Shown here piece by piece: positions 23,700 through 55,202 of a DNA stretch of 64,000 bases. The DNA lies in contig CANTUZ010000024.1 in assembly GCA_947846985.1 (NCBI GenBank), positions 1,655,046-1,719,045 of the forward strand, given 5' to 3'. Position 1 is the stretch's first letter. Each line of letters opens with the position of its first letter. Source of the stretch: Fratercula arctica (lineage: Eukaryota > Chordata > Aves > Charadriiformes > Alcidae). A program made the translations under genes and the position numbers. Below the pieces are notes generated by a model. That model searched no databases, was not told where the DNA came from, and was given only the letters and a program-made list of their open reading frames with translations.

Positions 23700-25125
23700 A
23701 ACAAGGGGTATAAGGGGGTGTGGGGGGTCCATAGGAGGGCTGGGGGGCACGAGACGTATGGGGAGTGCATAGGGCTTCTATAGGGGCTGCCCACGGCTGG
23801 GGGGGGGGGGGGTCTGTAGCACCCATTGGGGGGCTGCGCAGGGGGCTATAGAATCTAAAGGGCTGCATGGGGGTCTATAGGGGCTGGGGGGGGGCTGTAG
23901 GGGCTACCTGGGTCTGCATGGGGATCTGTAAGGGCTGCCCGGGGGGTCTATAGGGGCTATATGGGGGTCTATAGGGGCTGCCCAGGGCTGTATGGGGATG
24001 TATAGGGGCTATATGGGGGTCTGTAGGGGCTCTGTGGGGGTCTGTAGGAGCTGCCTGGGTCTGCATGGGGGTCTGTAGGGGCTGCCCGGGGGTCTATAGG
24101 GGCTATATGGGGGTCTGTAGGGGCTGCCCAGGGTTGCCTGGGGGTCTATAGGGGCTGTATTGGGGTCTATAGGGGCTATATGGGGGTCTGTAGGGGCTGC
24201 CCAGGGTTGCCTGGGGGTCTATAGGGGCTGTATTGGGGTCTATAGGGGCTATATGGGGGTCTGTAGGGGCTTCCTGGGGGTCTGTAGGGGCTATATGGGT
24301 GTCTGTAGGGACTGCTCAGGGCTGTATGGGGGTCTATAGGGGCTGCCCAGGGCTGTATGGGGGTCCGTAGGGACTACATGGGGGTCTATAGGGGCTGTGG
24401 GGGGTTCTGTAGGGCCCCCACTGGGCTGTAGGTTGCTGTATAGGTGACTATAAGCACCACAGAGGTTTGTAGGGGACCTGTAGGCACCTATAGCAGCCAT
24501 AAGGTGGTTTGGAGCTGTGGGGCCTGCAGAGGGCCGTATAGGCACATATAGATGGCGGTAAGGCCCGCTATACAGAGAGGTATAAGGTGGCTGTAGCGCC
24601 CCAGAGAGCTGCACAGGGGTCTATAGGGGCTGTATGTGGGTCCACAGGGGCTGTATAGGGGTGTATGGGGGTCTGGAGGGGCTGTATGGGGGTTTCTAGG
24701 GGGTCCATAGGGGCTGTATAGGGCTGCATGGGGTGGTATAGGGGTCTATAGGGTTTGTGTGGGGCAGTATGGGATCTATAGGAGCTGTATGGGGGTCTCT
24801 AGGGGTCCATAGGGGCTGCATAGGGTGGTATAGGGGGTCCATAGGGGCTGTGTGGGGCAGTATGGGGGTCTACGGGGGGTCCCTTGGGGCGGTATGGGGC
24901 TCTATAGGGGCCTACGGGGGTGTATGGGGGTCCGTAGGGGCTGTGTGGGGTGATACGAGGGTCTATAGGGGCCTATGGGGGTCTATAGGGGGTCCATGGG
25001 GCTGTGTGGGGCGGTACGAGGGTCTATAGGGGCCTATGGGGGTCTATAGGGGGTCCATGGGGCTGTGTGGGGCCGTACGAGGGTCTATAGGGGCCTATGG
25101 GGGTCGGTCGGGGCCTACAGGGGTC
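23700..25125. repeat. Minisatellite built on a gtctataggggct unit
   Basis: About 1.4 kb of degenerate units of 18-40 bp with the core gggggtctataggggctg. The array sits between S100A10 and the THEM4 CpG-rich promoter. No gene is seen in it. Confidence 0.85.
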
Positions 25126-25129
25126 CATA

Positions 25130-25340
25130 GGGCTCTCCCGGGGCGGGGCAGCTACGGAAGCCGCGGAGGCCCCGCCCCTCGTGTGACGTCAGTGGGCGTG
25201 GCCGCCGTGACCGCTGAGCCACGGGCGCCGCGTCCGGAGTCTGGCGCGGGAGCAGCGCGAGCGCCGGGTGCGCGCGGGACGCGGGGTCAGGGGTCGGGGC
25301 CGGGGTCGGGGGCGGGGGGGGGGGGCACAGCTCAGCTGAC
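25130..25340 (+). promoter_or_regulatory. CpG-rich promoter candidate for THEM4
   Basis: GC boxes (ggggcgggg at about 25139-25147 and gggcgtggcc at 25194-25203) and one perfect CRE, TGACGTCA at 25184-25191, lie in CpG-rich sequence about 1.2 kb before the THEM4 start codon. No TATA box is seen. Promoter use is inferred from composition and position. Confidence 0.45.
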
Positions 25341-25399
25341 GGAACGGCGCTGACCTCTGACCTCTGACCCCGCTGGGGTCCCACGGGGGGGGTGCGAGG

Positions 25400-26480
25400 G
25401 GGGGACACCGGGAGTGATGTCACTGCCCCTGCCCTTGGCTGGGAGTGACATCACCGCTGGGAGTGACGTCACTGCCGGCTCCCGGTGTGGCAGCACCGGG
25501 TCTCCTTGACAGGGCGTGACATCACCGCCAGGGCCGGTGACGGCGTGTGACATCACCGCCCTGCAGCAGCAGCAGCCGGGTGTGACGTCACGTCTGACCC
25601 CGCCGACCGGGCGTGACATCACCAGTGACCTCACTGACCAGGTGTGACATCACCGTCGACCCCACCAGCCAGGTGTGACATCACCAGTGACCCCAGTGAC
25701 CAGGTATGACATCACTGTTGACCCCACCAGCCAGGTGTGACATCACCATCGACCCCACTGACAGGGTGTGACATCACCTCTGACCCCACCGGCCGAACGT
25801 GACATCACCAGTGACCTCACCGACCAGGTGTGACCTCACCGACCAGGTGTGACATCACCGTCGACCCCACCAGCCAGGTGTGAGGTCACCAGTGACCCCA
25901 CTGACAGGGCGTGACATCACCTCTGACCCCACTGGCCGGGTGTGACATCACCAGTGACCCCACTGACCCAGTGTGACGTCACCTCTGACCCAACCACCCG
26001 GTGTGACATCACCAGCGACCCCACCAGCCAAGTGTGACGTCGCCAGTGACTTCACCAACTGGGTGTGACATCACCGCCGACCCCACCGGCCGAACGTGAC
26101 ATCACCAGTGACCTCACCGACCAGGTGTGACATCACCGTCGACCCCACCAGGCAGGTGTGAGGTCACCAGGTGACCCCAGTGACCAGGTATGACATCACT
26201 GTTGACCCCACCAGCCAGGTGTGACATCACCGCCGACCCCACTGGCCGAACGTGACATCACCAGTGACCCCACCGACCAGGTGTGACGTCGCCAGTGACT
26301 TCACCAACTGGGTGTGACATCACCGCCGACCCCACCAGGCAGGTGTGAGGTCACCAGTGACCTCACCGACCAGGTGTGACGTCGCCAGTGACTTCACCAA
26401 CTGGGTGTGACATCACCGCCAACCCCACCGGCCGAACGTGACATCACCGGTGACCTCACCGCCCGGGTGTGACCTCACCG
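25400..26480. repeat. Tandem array of CRE-like TGACATCA units upstream of THEM4
   Basis: About 30 units of about 31 bp consist of gtgtgacatcacc followed by a gaccccacc-rich linker. Most units carry TGACATCA. Perfect CREs, TGACGTCA, occur at 25464-25471, 25583-25590 and 25974-25981. The array stops about 30 bp before the THEM4 start codon. Confidence 0.85.
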
Positions 26481-26508
26481 CGCCGCCCCTGCCACCCCCC
26501 TGGGGGCC

Positions 26509-27525
<1,017 letters not shown>

Positions 27526-27554
27526 CCATCGCCGGTCACCCCGGTGTCACCCTG

Positions 27555-30345
27555 TGTCACCCCTGATGGTCCCAGCCATGTCGCCCCTCTGTCCCCCCCA
27601 TATCACCCCATGTCACCCCCCAAGGTCCCCCCCAAGCCACCCCGTCACCCCCATGTCCACCCCTCATTGTCCCCCCCCGTGTCACCCCTGTGTCCCCCCA
27701 TGCCCCTGCACTGGTCCCCCATGTGTCCCCTCTGTGTCACCCCCATGTCCCCCCCATATCACCCCATGTCACCCCCCAAGGTCCCTCCCAAGCCACACCG
27801 TCACCCCCATGTCCCCCCCTCATTGTCCCCCCGTGTCGCCCCTCTGTCCCCCCCATATCACCCCATGTCATCCCCCAAGGTCCCCCCCAAGCCACCCCGT
27901 CCCCCCCATGTCCCCCCCTCATTGTCCCCCCCCGTGTCGCCCCTCTGTCCCCCCCATATCACCCCATGTCACCCCCCAAGGTCCCCCCCAAGCCACCCCG
28001 TCCCCCCCATGTCCCCCCCTCATTGTCCCCCCCCGTGTCGCCCCTCTGTCCCCCCCATATCACCCCATGTCACCCCCCAAGGTCCCCCCCAAGCCACCCC
28101 GTCACCCCCATGTCCCCCCCTCATTGTCCCCCCCCTGTGTCGCCCCTCTGTCCCCCCCATATCACCCCATGTCACCCCCCAAGGTCCCTCCCAAGCCACC
28201 CCGTCCCCCCCATGTCCCCCCCTCATTGTCCCCCCCCCGTGTCGCCCCTCTGTCCCCCCCATATCACCCCATGTCACCCCCCAAGGTCCCCCCCCAAGCC
28301 ACCCCGTCCCCCCCATGTCCCCCCCTCATTGTCCCCCCCCCGTGTCGCCCCTCTGTCCCCCCCCATATCACCCCATGTCACCCCCCAAGGTCCCCCCCAA
28401 GCCACCCTGTCACCCCCATGTCCCCCCCTCATTGTCCCCCCCCCCGTGTCACCCCGGTGTCCCCCCATGCCCCCCCACTGGTCCCCCATGTGTCCCCTCT
28501 GTGTCACCCCCATGTCCCCCCCATATCACCCCATGTCACCCCCCCAAGGTCCCCCCCATGTCCCCTCTGTGTCACCCCCATGTCCCCCCCATATCACTCC
28601 ATGTCACCCCCCTCATTGTCCCCCCTGTGTCCCCCCATGCCCCCCCCACTGGTCCCCCATGTGTCCCCTCTGTGTCACCCCCATGTCCCCCCCATATCAC
28701 CCCATGTCACCCCCCAAGGTCCCTCCCAAGCCACCCCGTCCCCCCCATGTCCCCCCCCTCATTGTCCCCCCCCCGTGTCGCCCCTCTGTCCCCCCCATAT
28801 CACCCCATGTCACCCCCCAAGGTCCCTCCCAAGCCACACCGTCACCCCCATGTCCCCCCCTCATTGTCCCCCCGTGTCGCCCCTCTGTCCCCCCCATATC
28901 ACCCCATGTCACCCCCCAAGGTCCCCCCCAAGCCACCCCGTCCCCCCCATGTCCCCCCCTCATTGTCCCCCCCCGTGTCGCCCCTCTGTCCCCCCCATAT
29001 CACCCCATGTCACCCCCCAAGGTCCCCCCCCAAGCCACCCCGTCCCCCCCATGTCCCCCCCTCATTGTCCCCCCCCGTGTCACCCCTCTGTCCCCCCCAT
29101 ATCACCCCATGTCACCCCCCAAGGTCCCCCCCAAGCCACCCCGTCCCCCCCCATGTCCCCCCCCTCATTGTCCCCCCCCGTGTCGCCCCTCTGTCCCCCC
29201 CATATCACCCCATGTCACCCCCCAAGGTCCCCCCCAAGCCACCCCGTCACCCCCATGTCCCCCCCTCATTGTCCCCCCCCCGTGTCACCCCTGTGTCCCC
29301 CCATGCCCCTGCACTGGTCCCCCATGTGTCCCCTCTGTGTCACCCCCATGTCCCCCCCATATCACTCCATGTCACCCCCCTCATTGTCCCCCCTGTGTCC
29401 CCCCATGCCCCCCCCACTGGTCCCCCATGTGTCCCCTCTGTGTCACCCCCATGTCCCCCCCATATCACCCCATGTCACCCCCCAAGGTCCCCCCCAAGCC
29501 ACCCCGTCACCCCCATGTCCCCCCCTCATTGTCCCCCCCCGTGTCGCCCCTCTGTCCCCCCCATATCACCCCATGTCACCCCCAAGGTCCCCCCCAAGCC
29601 ACCCCGTCCCCCCCATGTCCCCCCCTCATTGTCCCCCCCGTGTCGCCCCTCTGTCCCCCCCATATCACCCCATGTCACCCCCCAAGGTCCCCCCCAAGCC
29701 ACCCCGTCCCCCCCATGTCCCCCCCTCATTGTCCCCCCCCGTGTCGCCCCTCTGTCCCCCCCCATATCACCCCATGTCACCCCCCAAGGTCCCCCCCAAG
29801 CCACCCCGTCCCCCCCATGTCCCCCCCTCATTGTCCCCCCCCGTGTCGCCCCTCTGTCCCCCCATATCACCCCATGTCACCCCCCAAGGTCCCCCCAAGC
29901 CACCCCGTCACCCCCATGTCCCCCCCTCATTGTCCCCCCCCGTGTCGCCCCTCTGTCCCCCCCATATCACCCCATGTCACCCCCCAAGGTCCCCCCCAAG
30001 CCACCCCGTCACCCCCATGTCCCCCCCTCATTGTCCCCCCCCGTGTCACCCCTCTGTCCCCCCCATATCACCCCATGTCACCCCCAAGGTCCCCCCCAAG
30101 CCACCCCGTCACCCCCATGTCCCCCCCTCATTGTCCCCCCCCGTGTCGCCCCTCTGTCCCCCCCATATCACCCCATGTCACCCCCCAAGGTCCCCCCCAA
30201 GCCACCTCGTCACCCCCATGTCCCCCCCTCATTGTCCCCCCCCGTGTCACCCCTGTGTCCCCCCATGCCCCCCCCACTGGTCCCCCATGTGTCCCCTCTG
30301 TGTCACCCCCATGTCCCCCCCATATCACCCTATGTCACCCCGTGT
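27555..30345. repeat. C-rich minisatellite, unit about 100 bp, about 27 copies
   Basis: Each unit contains catatcaccccatgtcacc, aaggtccccccc, aagccaccccgtc, ctcattgtcccc and gtgtcgcccctctgt. Periodicity is about 100 bp throughout, with some units replaced by a variant containing actggtcccccatgtgtccc (near 27710, 28475, 28650, 29310, 29420 and 30280). All three plus frames are almost free of stop codons, so very long translations appear, but they change frame every unit and are not proteins. Confidence 0.95.
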
Positions 30346-30599
30346 GTCCCCGTGTCACCCTGTGCCTCCCCCCCCCCCCCCCGATCCCCCCGATGTCACC
30401 CTCATATCACCTCCATATGACCCTGTGTCACCCCAGTGTCCCCTCCTGGTCCCCCCCGTGCCCCCCCCACCCCGGTTTCCCTGGCAGGGCTGGGGGGGGC
30501 CCCCACGACAATCACAGCCGCTGCCGATCCCCCCTCGTGTCCCCGGTGTCTCTGTGGGCGCGGGGGGGTCGCGGGGGGGACCCCACGGCCGGGAGGAGG

Positions 30600-30720
30600 G
30601 GGGGGCGGGGCTTGGAGTGGGCGGGGCCATAAGGTGGGCGGGGCCAATGGGAGTGGGCGGGGCCCGGGGGGCAGATGGAGCCCGGGGGGCAGATGGAGCC
30701 CGGGGCTGCGGCGGCGGGAC
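30600..30720 (+). promoter_or_regulatory. GC-box and CCAAT cluster upstream of RORC
   Basis: Four gggcggggc elements lie within about 60 bp, one directly followed by caatggg (CCAAT type). Two short repeats of agatggagcccggggggc follow. This could be a promoter for a longer RORC isoform, but no matching coding first exon was found. Confidence 0.35.
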
Positions 30721-30904
30721 GGGGGACACGGGGACGGGGGACGGGACAGGGGGAAGGGGACATGGGGCAAGGGACACGGGGCATGGCCGGGTGGCCATGG
30801 GGACCCCCGGGGCCCGGGTGACACTCGCCAAAGCCAGGGGCTGAGTTTCCCCCACGGGCCGGCAGCGCCTGAACCCCCATGGGCGCCGGGGGGCCCGCGG
30901 GCGC

Positions 30905-31460
30905 ACCCCAAAGGTGGGGACATCGGGGTGTCGTGGGGTCCTGTCACCGCACCCTAGAGCTGGGGACATCGGGGTGCTGTGGGGTCCCACGGGCGCACCC
31001 CGCAGCCGAGCACGCTGGGGTGCCATTGCTGCACCCCAGAGCCAGGCAGGTTGGGGTGCCGTGGGGTCCCACGGCTGCACCCCAGGGCTGGGGACATTGG
31101 GGTCCCCTGGGGCGCCATTGCTGCACCCCAAAGCCAGGCACATCAGGGTGCCGTGGGGTCCCACAGCTGCACCCCAGGGCTGGGGACATCGGGGTCCCCT
31201 GGGGCGCCATTGCTGCACCCCAAAGCCGGACACATCAGGGTGCCGTGGGGTCCCACGGCTGCACCCCAGGGCTGGGGACATGGGGGTGCTGTGGGGTCCC
31301 ACCACTGCACCCCAGAGCCGGGCACACCGGGGTCCCCCGGGGTGCCACCAGTGCGCCCCGGGGCTGAGCACATCAGGGTGCCGTGGGGTCCCTCGGCTGC
31401 ACCCCAAAACCGGGGACATCGGGATCCCCTGGGGTCCCGTCCCTGCCCCCCGAGAGCCGG
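30905..31460. repeat. Tandem repeat, 46-bp units paired as 92-bp
   Basis: Units contain ggggtgccgtggggtcccac, gctgcaccccagggctgggg and acatcggggtcccctggggc. The strongest match is every 92 bp (near 31074, 31167 and 31258), two diverged 46-bp halves per period. It lies just upstream of the RORC first exon. Confidence 0.8.
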
Positions 31461-31659
31461 GCGCCTTGGGGTGCCGTGGGGCACCGTGGGGCCCGGGGGG
31501 GTGTCGGAGCCGCCGCGGGGGCGTTTGTGGCTGTGGGGCCAGTGCCCGCCCGGCCGCCTGGGTCCCCGCTGCGCTTCGCCCGGGGTCACGGGGGTCACGG
31601 CGGGTTGGGGTGGGGGGGGGGCTCCGTGCCTCAGTTTCCCCCCCGGCCGCGCCGTGGAA

Positions 31660-31788
31660 AGTCGGAAATTTCCAGTGCGTGGGGCCGGGGGGGCAGGATG
31701 CCGGAGGGGGGGGGGGCAGGATGCCGGGGGGGCCCCGGCGCCCTTATAACGCTCGGCCGCGCCACCCGCGCCACTCGCCGCCGCCGCC

Positions 31789-31795
<7 letters not shown>
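31660..31795 (+). promoter_or_regulatory. RORC: RORgamma-t-type promoter and first coding exon
   Basis: A palindromic kappaB-like site GGAAATTTCC is at 31664-31673 and a TATA-like TTATAA at 31744-31749. The start codon at 31789 follows a gccgccgcc Kozak context, and a GTAAGG donor is at 31796. The exon encodes only Met-Arg plus one base. It joins the DNA-binding exon at 38357 in phase to give [10 protein letters not shown], against MRTQIEVIPC in human RORgamma-t. The splice and start are read directly; promoter function of the two motifs is inference, and the predicted 5' UTR would be short. Confidence 0.7.
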
Positions 31796-51757
<19,962 letters not shown>

Positions 51758-51889
51758 GCCCCCCCCCCGACGCCTGGGGCCTCCCACGGACACCCCCCTC
51801 CCTCCGCAGCGGCCGGGGGGGTGCGGGCACCCGGGGGTGCTCCCGTGGCCAGGGGGGACCCGCACCCCACAGGGCTCCGGCACCCGGCG

Positions 51890-53665
51890 GGGCTTTGTCA
51901 CCCGGTGGTACCCCCGTCACCTGGCCGTGCTCCGTCAGCCACAGAGGATCCATCACCTGCTGACACTTTGTCACCCAGCGGGACTTTGTCACCCAGAGAT
52001 GCTGTGTCACCCAGTGATGCTGTGTCACCCGGTGATGCTGTGTCACCCGGTGGTACCCCCGTCACCTGGCCATGCTCCATCAGCCACAGAGGATCCATCA
52101 CCTGGTGACACTTTGTCACCCAGCACGTCTTTGTCACCCAGAGATGCTCCGTCACCCAGAGATGCTGTGTCACCCGGTGATGCTGTGTCACCCGGTGATA
52201 CCCCTGTCACCCAGACATGCTCCGTCACCCAGTGACGCTGTGTCACCTGGTGATGCCATGTCACCCGGTGATACCCCTGTCACCCAGAGATGCTCCATCA
52301 CCTGATGATGCTCCGTCACCCGGTGATGCTGTGTCACCCGGTGGTACCCCCGTCACCTGGCCATGCTCCGTCAGCCACAGAGGATCCATCACCTGGTGAC
52401 ACTTTGTCACCCAGCGGGGCTTTGTCACCCAGAGATGCTGTGTCACCCGGTGGTGCTGTGTCACCCAGTGATGCCATGTCACCTGGTGGTACCCCTGTCA
52501 CCCAGAGATGCTCCGTCACCCAGTGACGCTGTGTCCTGGTGATGCCATGTCACCCGGTGGTACCTCTGTCACCCAGAGATGCTGTGTCAGCTGGTGATGC
52601 CATGTCACCCGGTGGTACCTCTGTCACCTGGCCATGCTCCGTCAGCCACAGAGGATCCATCACCTGCTGACACTTTGTCACCCAGCGCGTCTTTGTCACC
52701 CAGTGATGCTGTGTCACCCAGTGGTGCCATGTCACCTGGTGGTACCCCTGTCACCCAGAGATGCTCCGTCACCCAGTGACGCTGTGTCACCTGGTGATGC
52801 CATGTCACCCGGTGGTACCTCTGTCACCCAGAGATGCTGTGTCACCTGGTGATGCCATGTCACCCAGTGGTACCTCTGTCACCCAGTGATGCTGTGTCAC
52901 CTGGTGATGCCATGTCACCTGGTGATACCCCTGTCACCCAGAGATGCTCCATCACCTGATGATGCTCCGTCACCCGGTGATGCTGTGTCACCCGGTGGTA
53001 CCCCCGTCACCTGGTGATGCTCCGTCAGCCACAGAGGATCCATCACCTGGTGACACTTTGTCACCCAGCGGGGCTTTGTCACCCAATGATGCCCTGACAT
53101 CTAAGAAGGATCCATCATCCAGTGATGTCCCATCACCCAGCAGGGTTTTGTCACCTGGCAGGGCTTTGTCACCCAGCAATGCTCTGTCACCCGGCAATGT
53201 TCTGTCACCTGGTGATGCTCTGTCACCCACAGAGGATCCACCATCCTGGTGACACTCTGTCACTTGGTGGGATTTTGTCACCCAGTGATGCTCTGTCACC
53301 CAGAGGAGCTTCGTCACATGGTGACGCTCCATCACCCCATGACGCTCTGTCACCTGGTGATACCCTGTCACCCAGCGATGACACCCGAGGAGGATCCATC
53401 ACTTGTCGATGCCCCGTCACCCAGAGGACCTTTGTCACCCAGTGATGCTCCATCACCCGGCGGGGCTTTGTCACCCAGCAGGGCTTTGTCACCCGGTGAT
53501 GCCCTGTCACCCAGCAGGGTTTCATCACCCAGTGGGGTTTTGTCACCCAGTGACACTCCAGCACCCAAGGGAGCTCCATCACCCGGTGACACTCCATCAC
53601 CCAGCGACACTCCATCACCCAAGGGTGCCCCATCACCGGGGGGTCACCTGTCACCCAGGGGTGTC
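51890..53665. repeat. Minisatellite in the RORC 3' UTR
   Basis: About 1.8 kb of 15-bp steps (gtcacccagtgatgc, gtcacctggtgatgc, gtcacccggtggtac), grouped into blocks of about 150-300 bp carrying cagccacagaggatccatca. Perfect inverted repeats recur, for example GGTGACA-CTT-TGTCACC at 52104-52120. Confidence 0.93.
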
Positions 53666-53844
53666 CCTGCCCCACAGAGCACTTCGGGGTCCCCGGGGCC
53701 ACGGCGGGTGCTTGTCCCCAAAGTGCTCTGTCTCCCACAGCCACCGGGTCACACGTGGGTGGACGACACCTGTGTGTCCCCCGGGGGGTGACGGGGGGCA
53801 AGTGACGGGGGCGAGTGACAGGGCACCGTGGCTGTACCGAGGGG

Positions 53845-53850
53845 AATAAA
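53845..53850 (+). terminator. Poly(A) signal, probably of RORC
   Basis: AATAAA lies at the end of the unique sequence after the 3' UTR repeat and is followed by a tttctgag element. It is the first canonical plus-strand signal after the RORC coding end. Confidence 0.65.
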
Positions 53851-53904
53851 GGCTTTCTGAGGGGACAGCGCGTCCGTGGGCTCTGTCACGGGGGAGTGGC
53901 AGCG

Positions 53905-54395
53905 CAGGGGTGGCCCGGGTGACATGTGGGGGTGACATGGGAGGCTGACAGGGGGGTGACACGGGAGGGTGACGGGGGGTGACACAAGGGGATGACAGGG
54001 GGTGCCAGGGGACAGAGGGTGGCCCCAGGTGGCACGGGGTGATGAGTGGGGGAGTGACACGGGCAGGGGTGACACGGGGGGGGTGACACAGGGGTGACAC
54101 GAGGACAGGGAGTGCCACAGGGGGGTGGCCCCAGGTGACACGGGATGACACGGGGGGGGGTTGACATGGGGGAAGTGACACGGCGGGGGTGACACAGGTG
54201 TGCCGGGGACGGGGGGTGACACAGGGGTGGCCCCAGGTGACACGGGAGAGGGTGACAGGGGGTGACACGTGGGGGGGTGACAGGGGGTGACACAGGGGGG
54301 TGACAAGGGGGGACAGGGGTTGACACAGGAGTTGGCCCCAGGTGACACGGGGGGGTGACAGGGTGACATGGGGGGGGGGGGTGACACCGGGGGAG
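53905..54395. repeat. ggggtgacac repeat between RORC and TDRKH
   Basis: Degenerate units of 10-13 bp (ggggtgacacggg, gggtgacaggggg) with an occasional tggccccaggtgacac block. The whole RORC-TDRKH gap is about 0.6 kb. Confidence 0.8.
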
Positions 54396-54499
54396 TGGCC
54401 CCGGTGACACCGGTCACGGTGCGAGCCCCGCCGCGGGACCCCACGGCCATGCGGGGCCTCGTGGGCGGGGCCGAGGCCCCTCCCCGCCCGCTCTACTGG

Positions 54500-54900
54500 A
54501 CAGTCCGCCCGTCACTCACCGCTCAGGGAGGGTCTCAGCGGGCCGCTTGCTGCTCGCTGATTGGCTGCAGCCCGCCGCCGCGCGGCGCGGATTGGCCGCT
54601 TTATTCCCAGGCCGGCGCTGCGCCCCGCCCTCTCACACCTTTCCCCCCGCCCCGTCCCGCGCGATTGGCCGCCTCTCCTTCGGCGGTGATTGGTGGAGCG
54701 AGGAGGAGCGGCGCTGCGATTGGGTGGGCGGCGGGAGGGGGCGGGGCTGGTCGGCGGCGGGGCGCGGGAGGCCGCGGCGGCGCGAGGGCGGCGGGAGCGG
54801 GACGGACCGGGGGGATCCGGGGGAGGGTCCCGGGACGGGGACGGGTCTCCGGGGCCGCACCGCCGGAACCGGGCTCCCCAGGTAGATTGAGGCCGCCCCG
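54500..54900 (+). promoter_or_regulatory. TDRKH: TDRKH CpG-island promoter with five CCAAT boxes
   Basis: Inverted CCAAT boxes (ATTGG) occur at 54560-54564, 54591-54595, 54664-54668, 54689-54693 and 54719-54723, all in the same orientation. GC boxes are nearby and no TATA box is seen. A GTAGAT donor candidate near 54881 may end a non-coding exon. The coding exon begins at an acceptor at 55192-55193. Confidence 0.6.
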
Positions 54901-55202
54901 GGAGGCGGCGGGACCGGGAGGGGGTCGGTGCCCACCTGCTGCGGCGGCTCCTCTGGCGAGGCGGTGGGAGGCCGCCGGCCTGCACCGGCGGGAGCGGGGC
55001 TGAGGCGGGCTTGGGCCGGGGCGCCTGTGCCTCGGGGTAGGGGGCGACAGCTCCGCAGCGGGTGTGCGGGCAGAGGGAGGCGGCAGAGGGTGCCCCGGTG
55101 CGGGCGGGGGGGGTGGCGGGGGAGCTTGGCCCGGGTTCCCCCTCCCGGTCCGGGGCCTGGCTGCCGGTAACGTCTCTTCGCCCCCTCCGCCAGGCGGCGG
55201 TG

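Larger units (their letters stand above)
51758..53870 (+). other. RORC: RORC 3' UTR
   Basis: About 2.1 kb from the last-exon stop codon to just past an AATAAA at 53845. No other gene is recognised, so the simplest reading is one long 3' UTR that contains a minisatellite. Confidence 0.6.

Noticed and set aside
53249..53801. A separate small gene between RORC and TDRKH
   Set aside because: The open frames here are the tcaccc repeat. The only gene-like signal is the AATAAA that fits the end of RORC.
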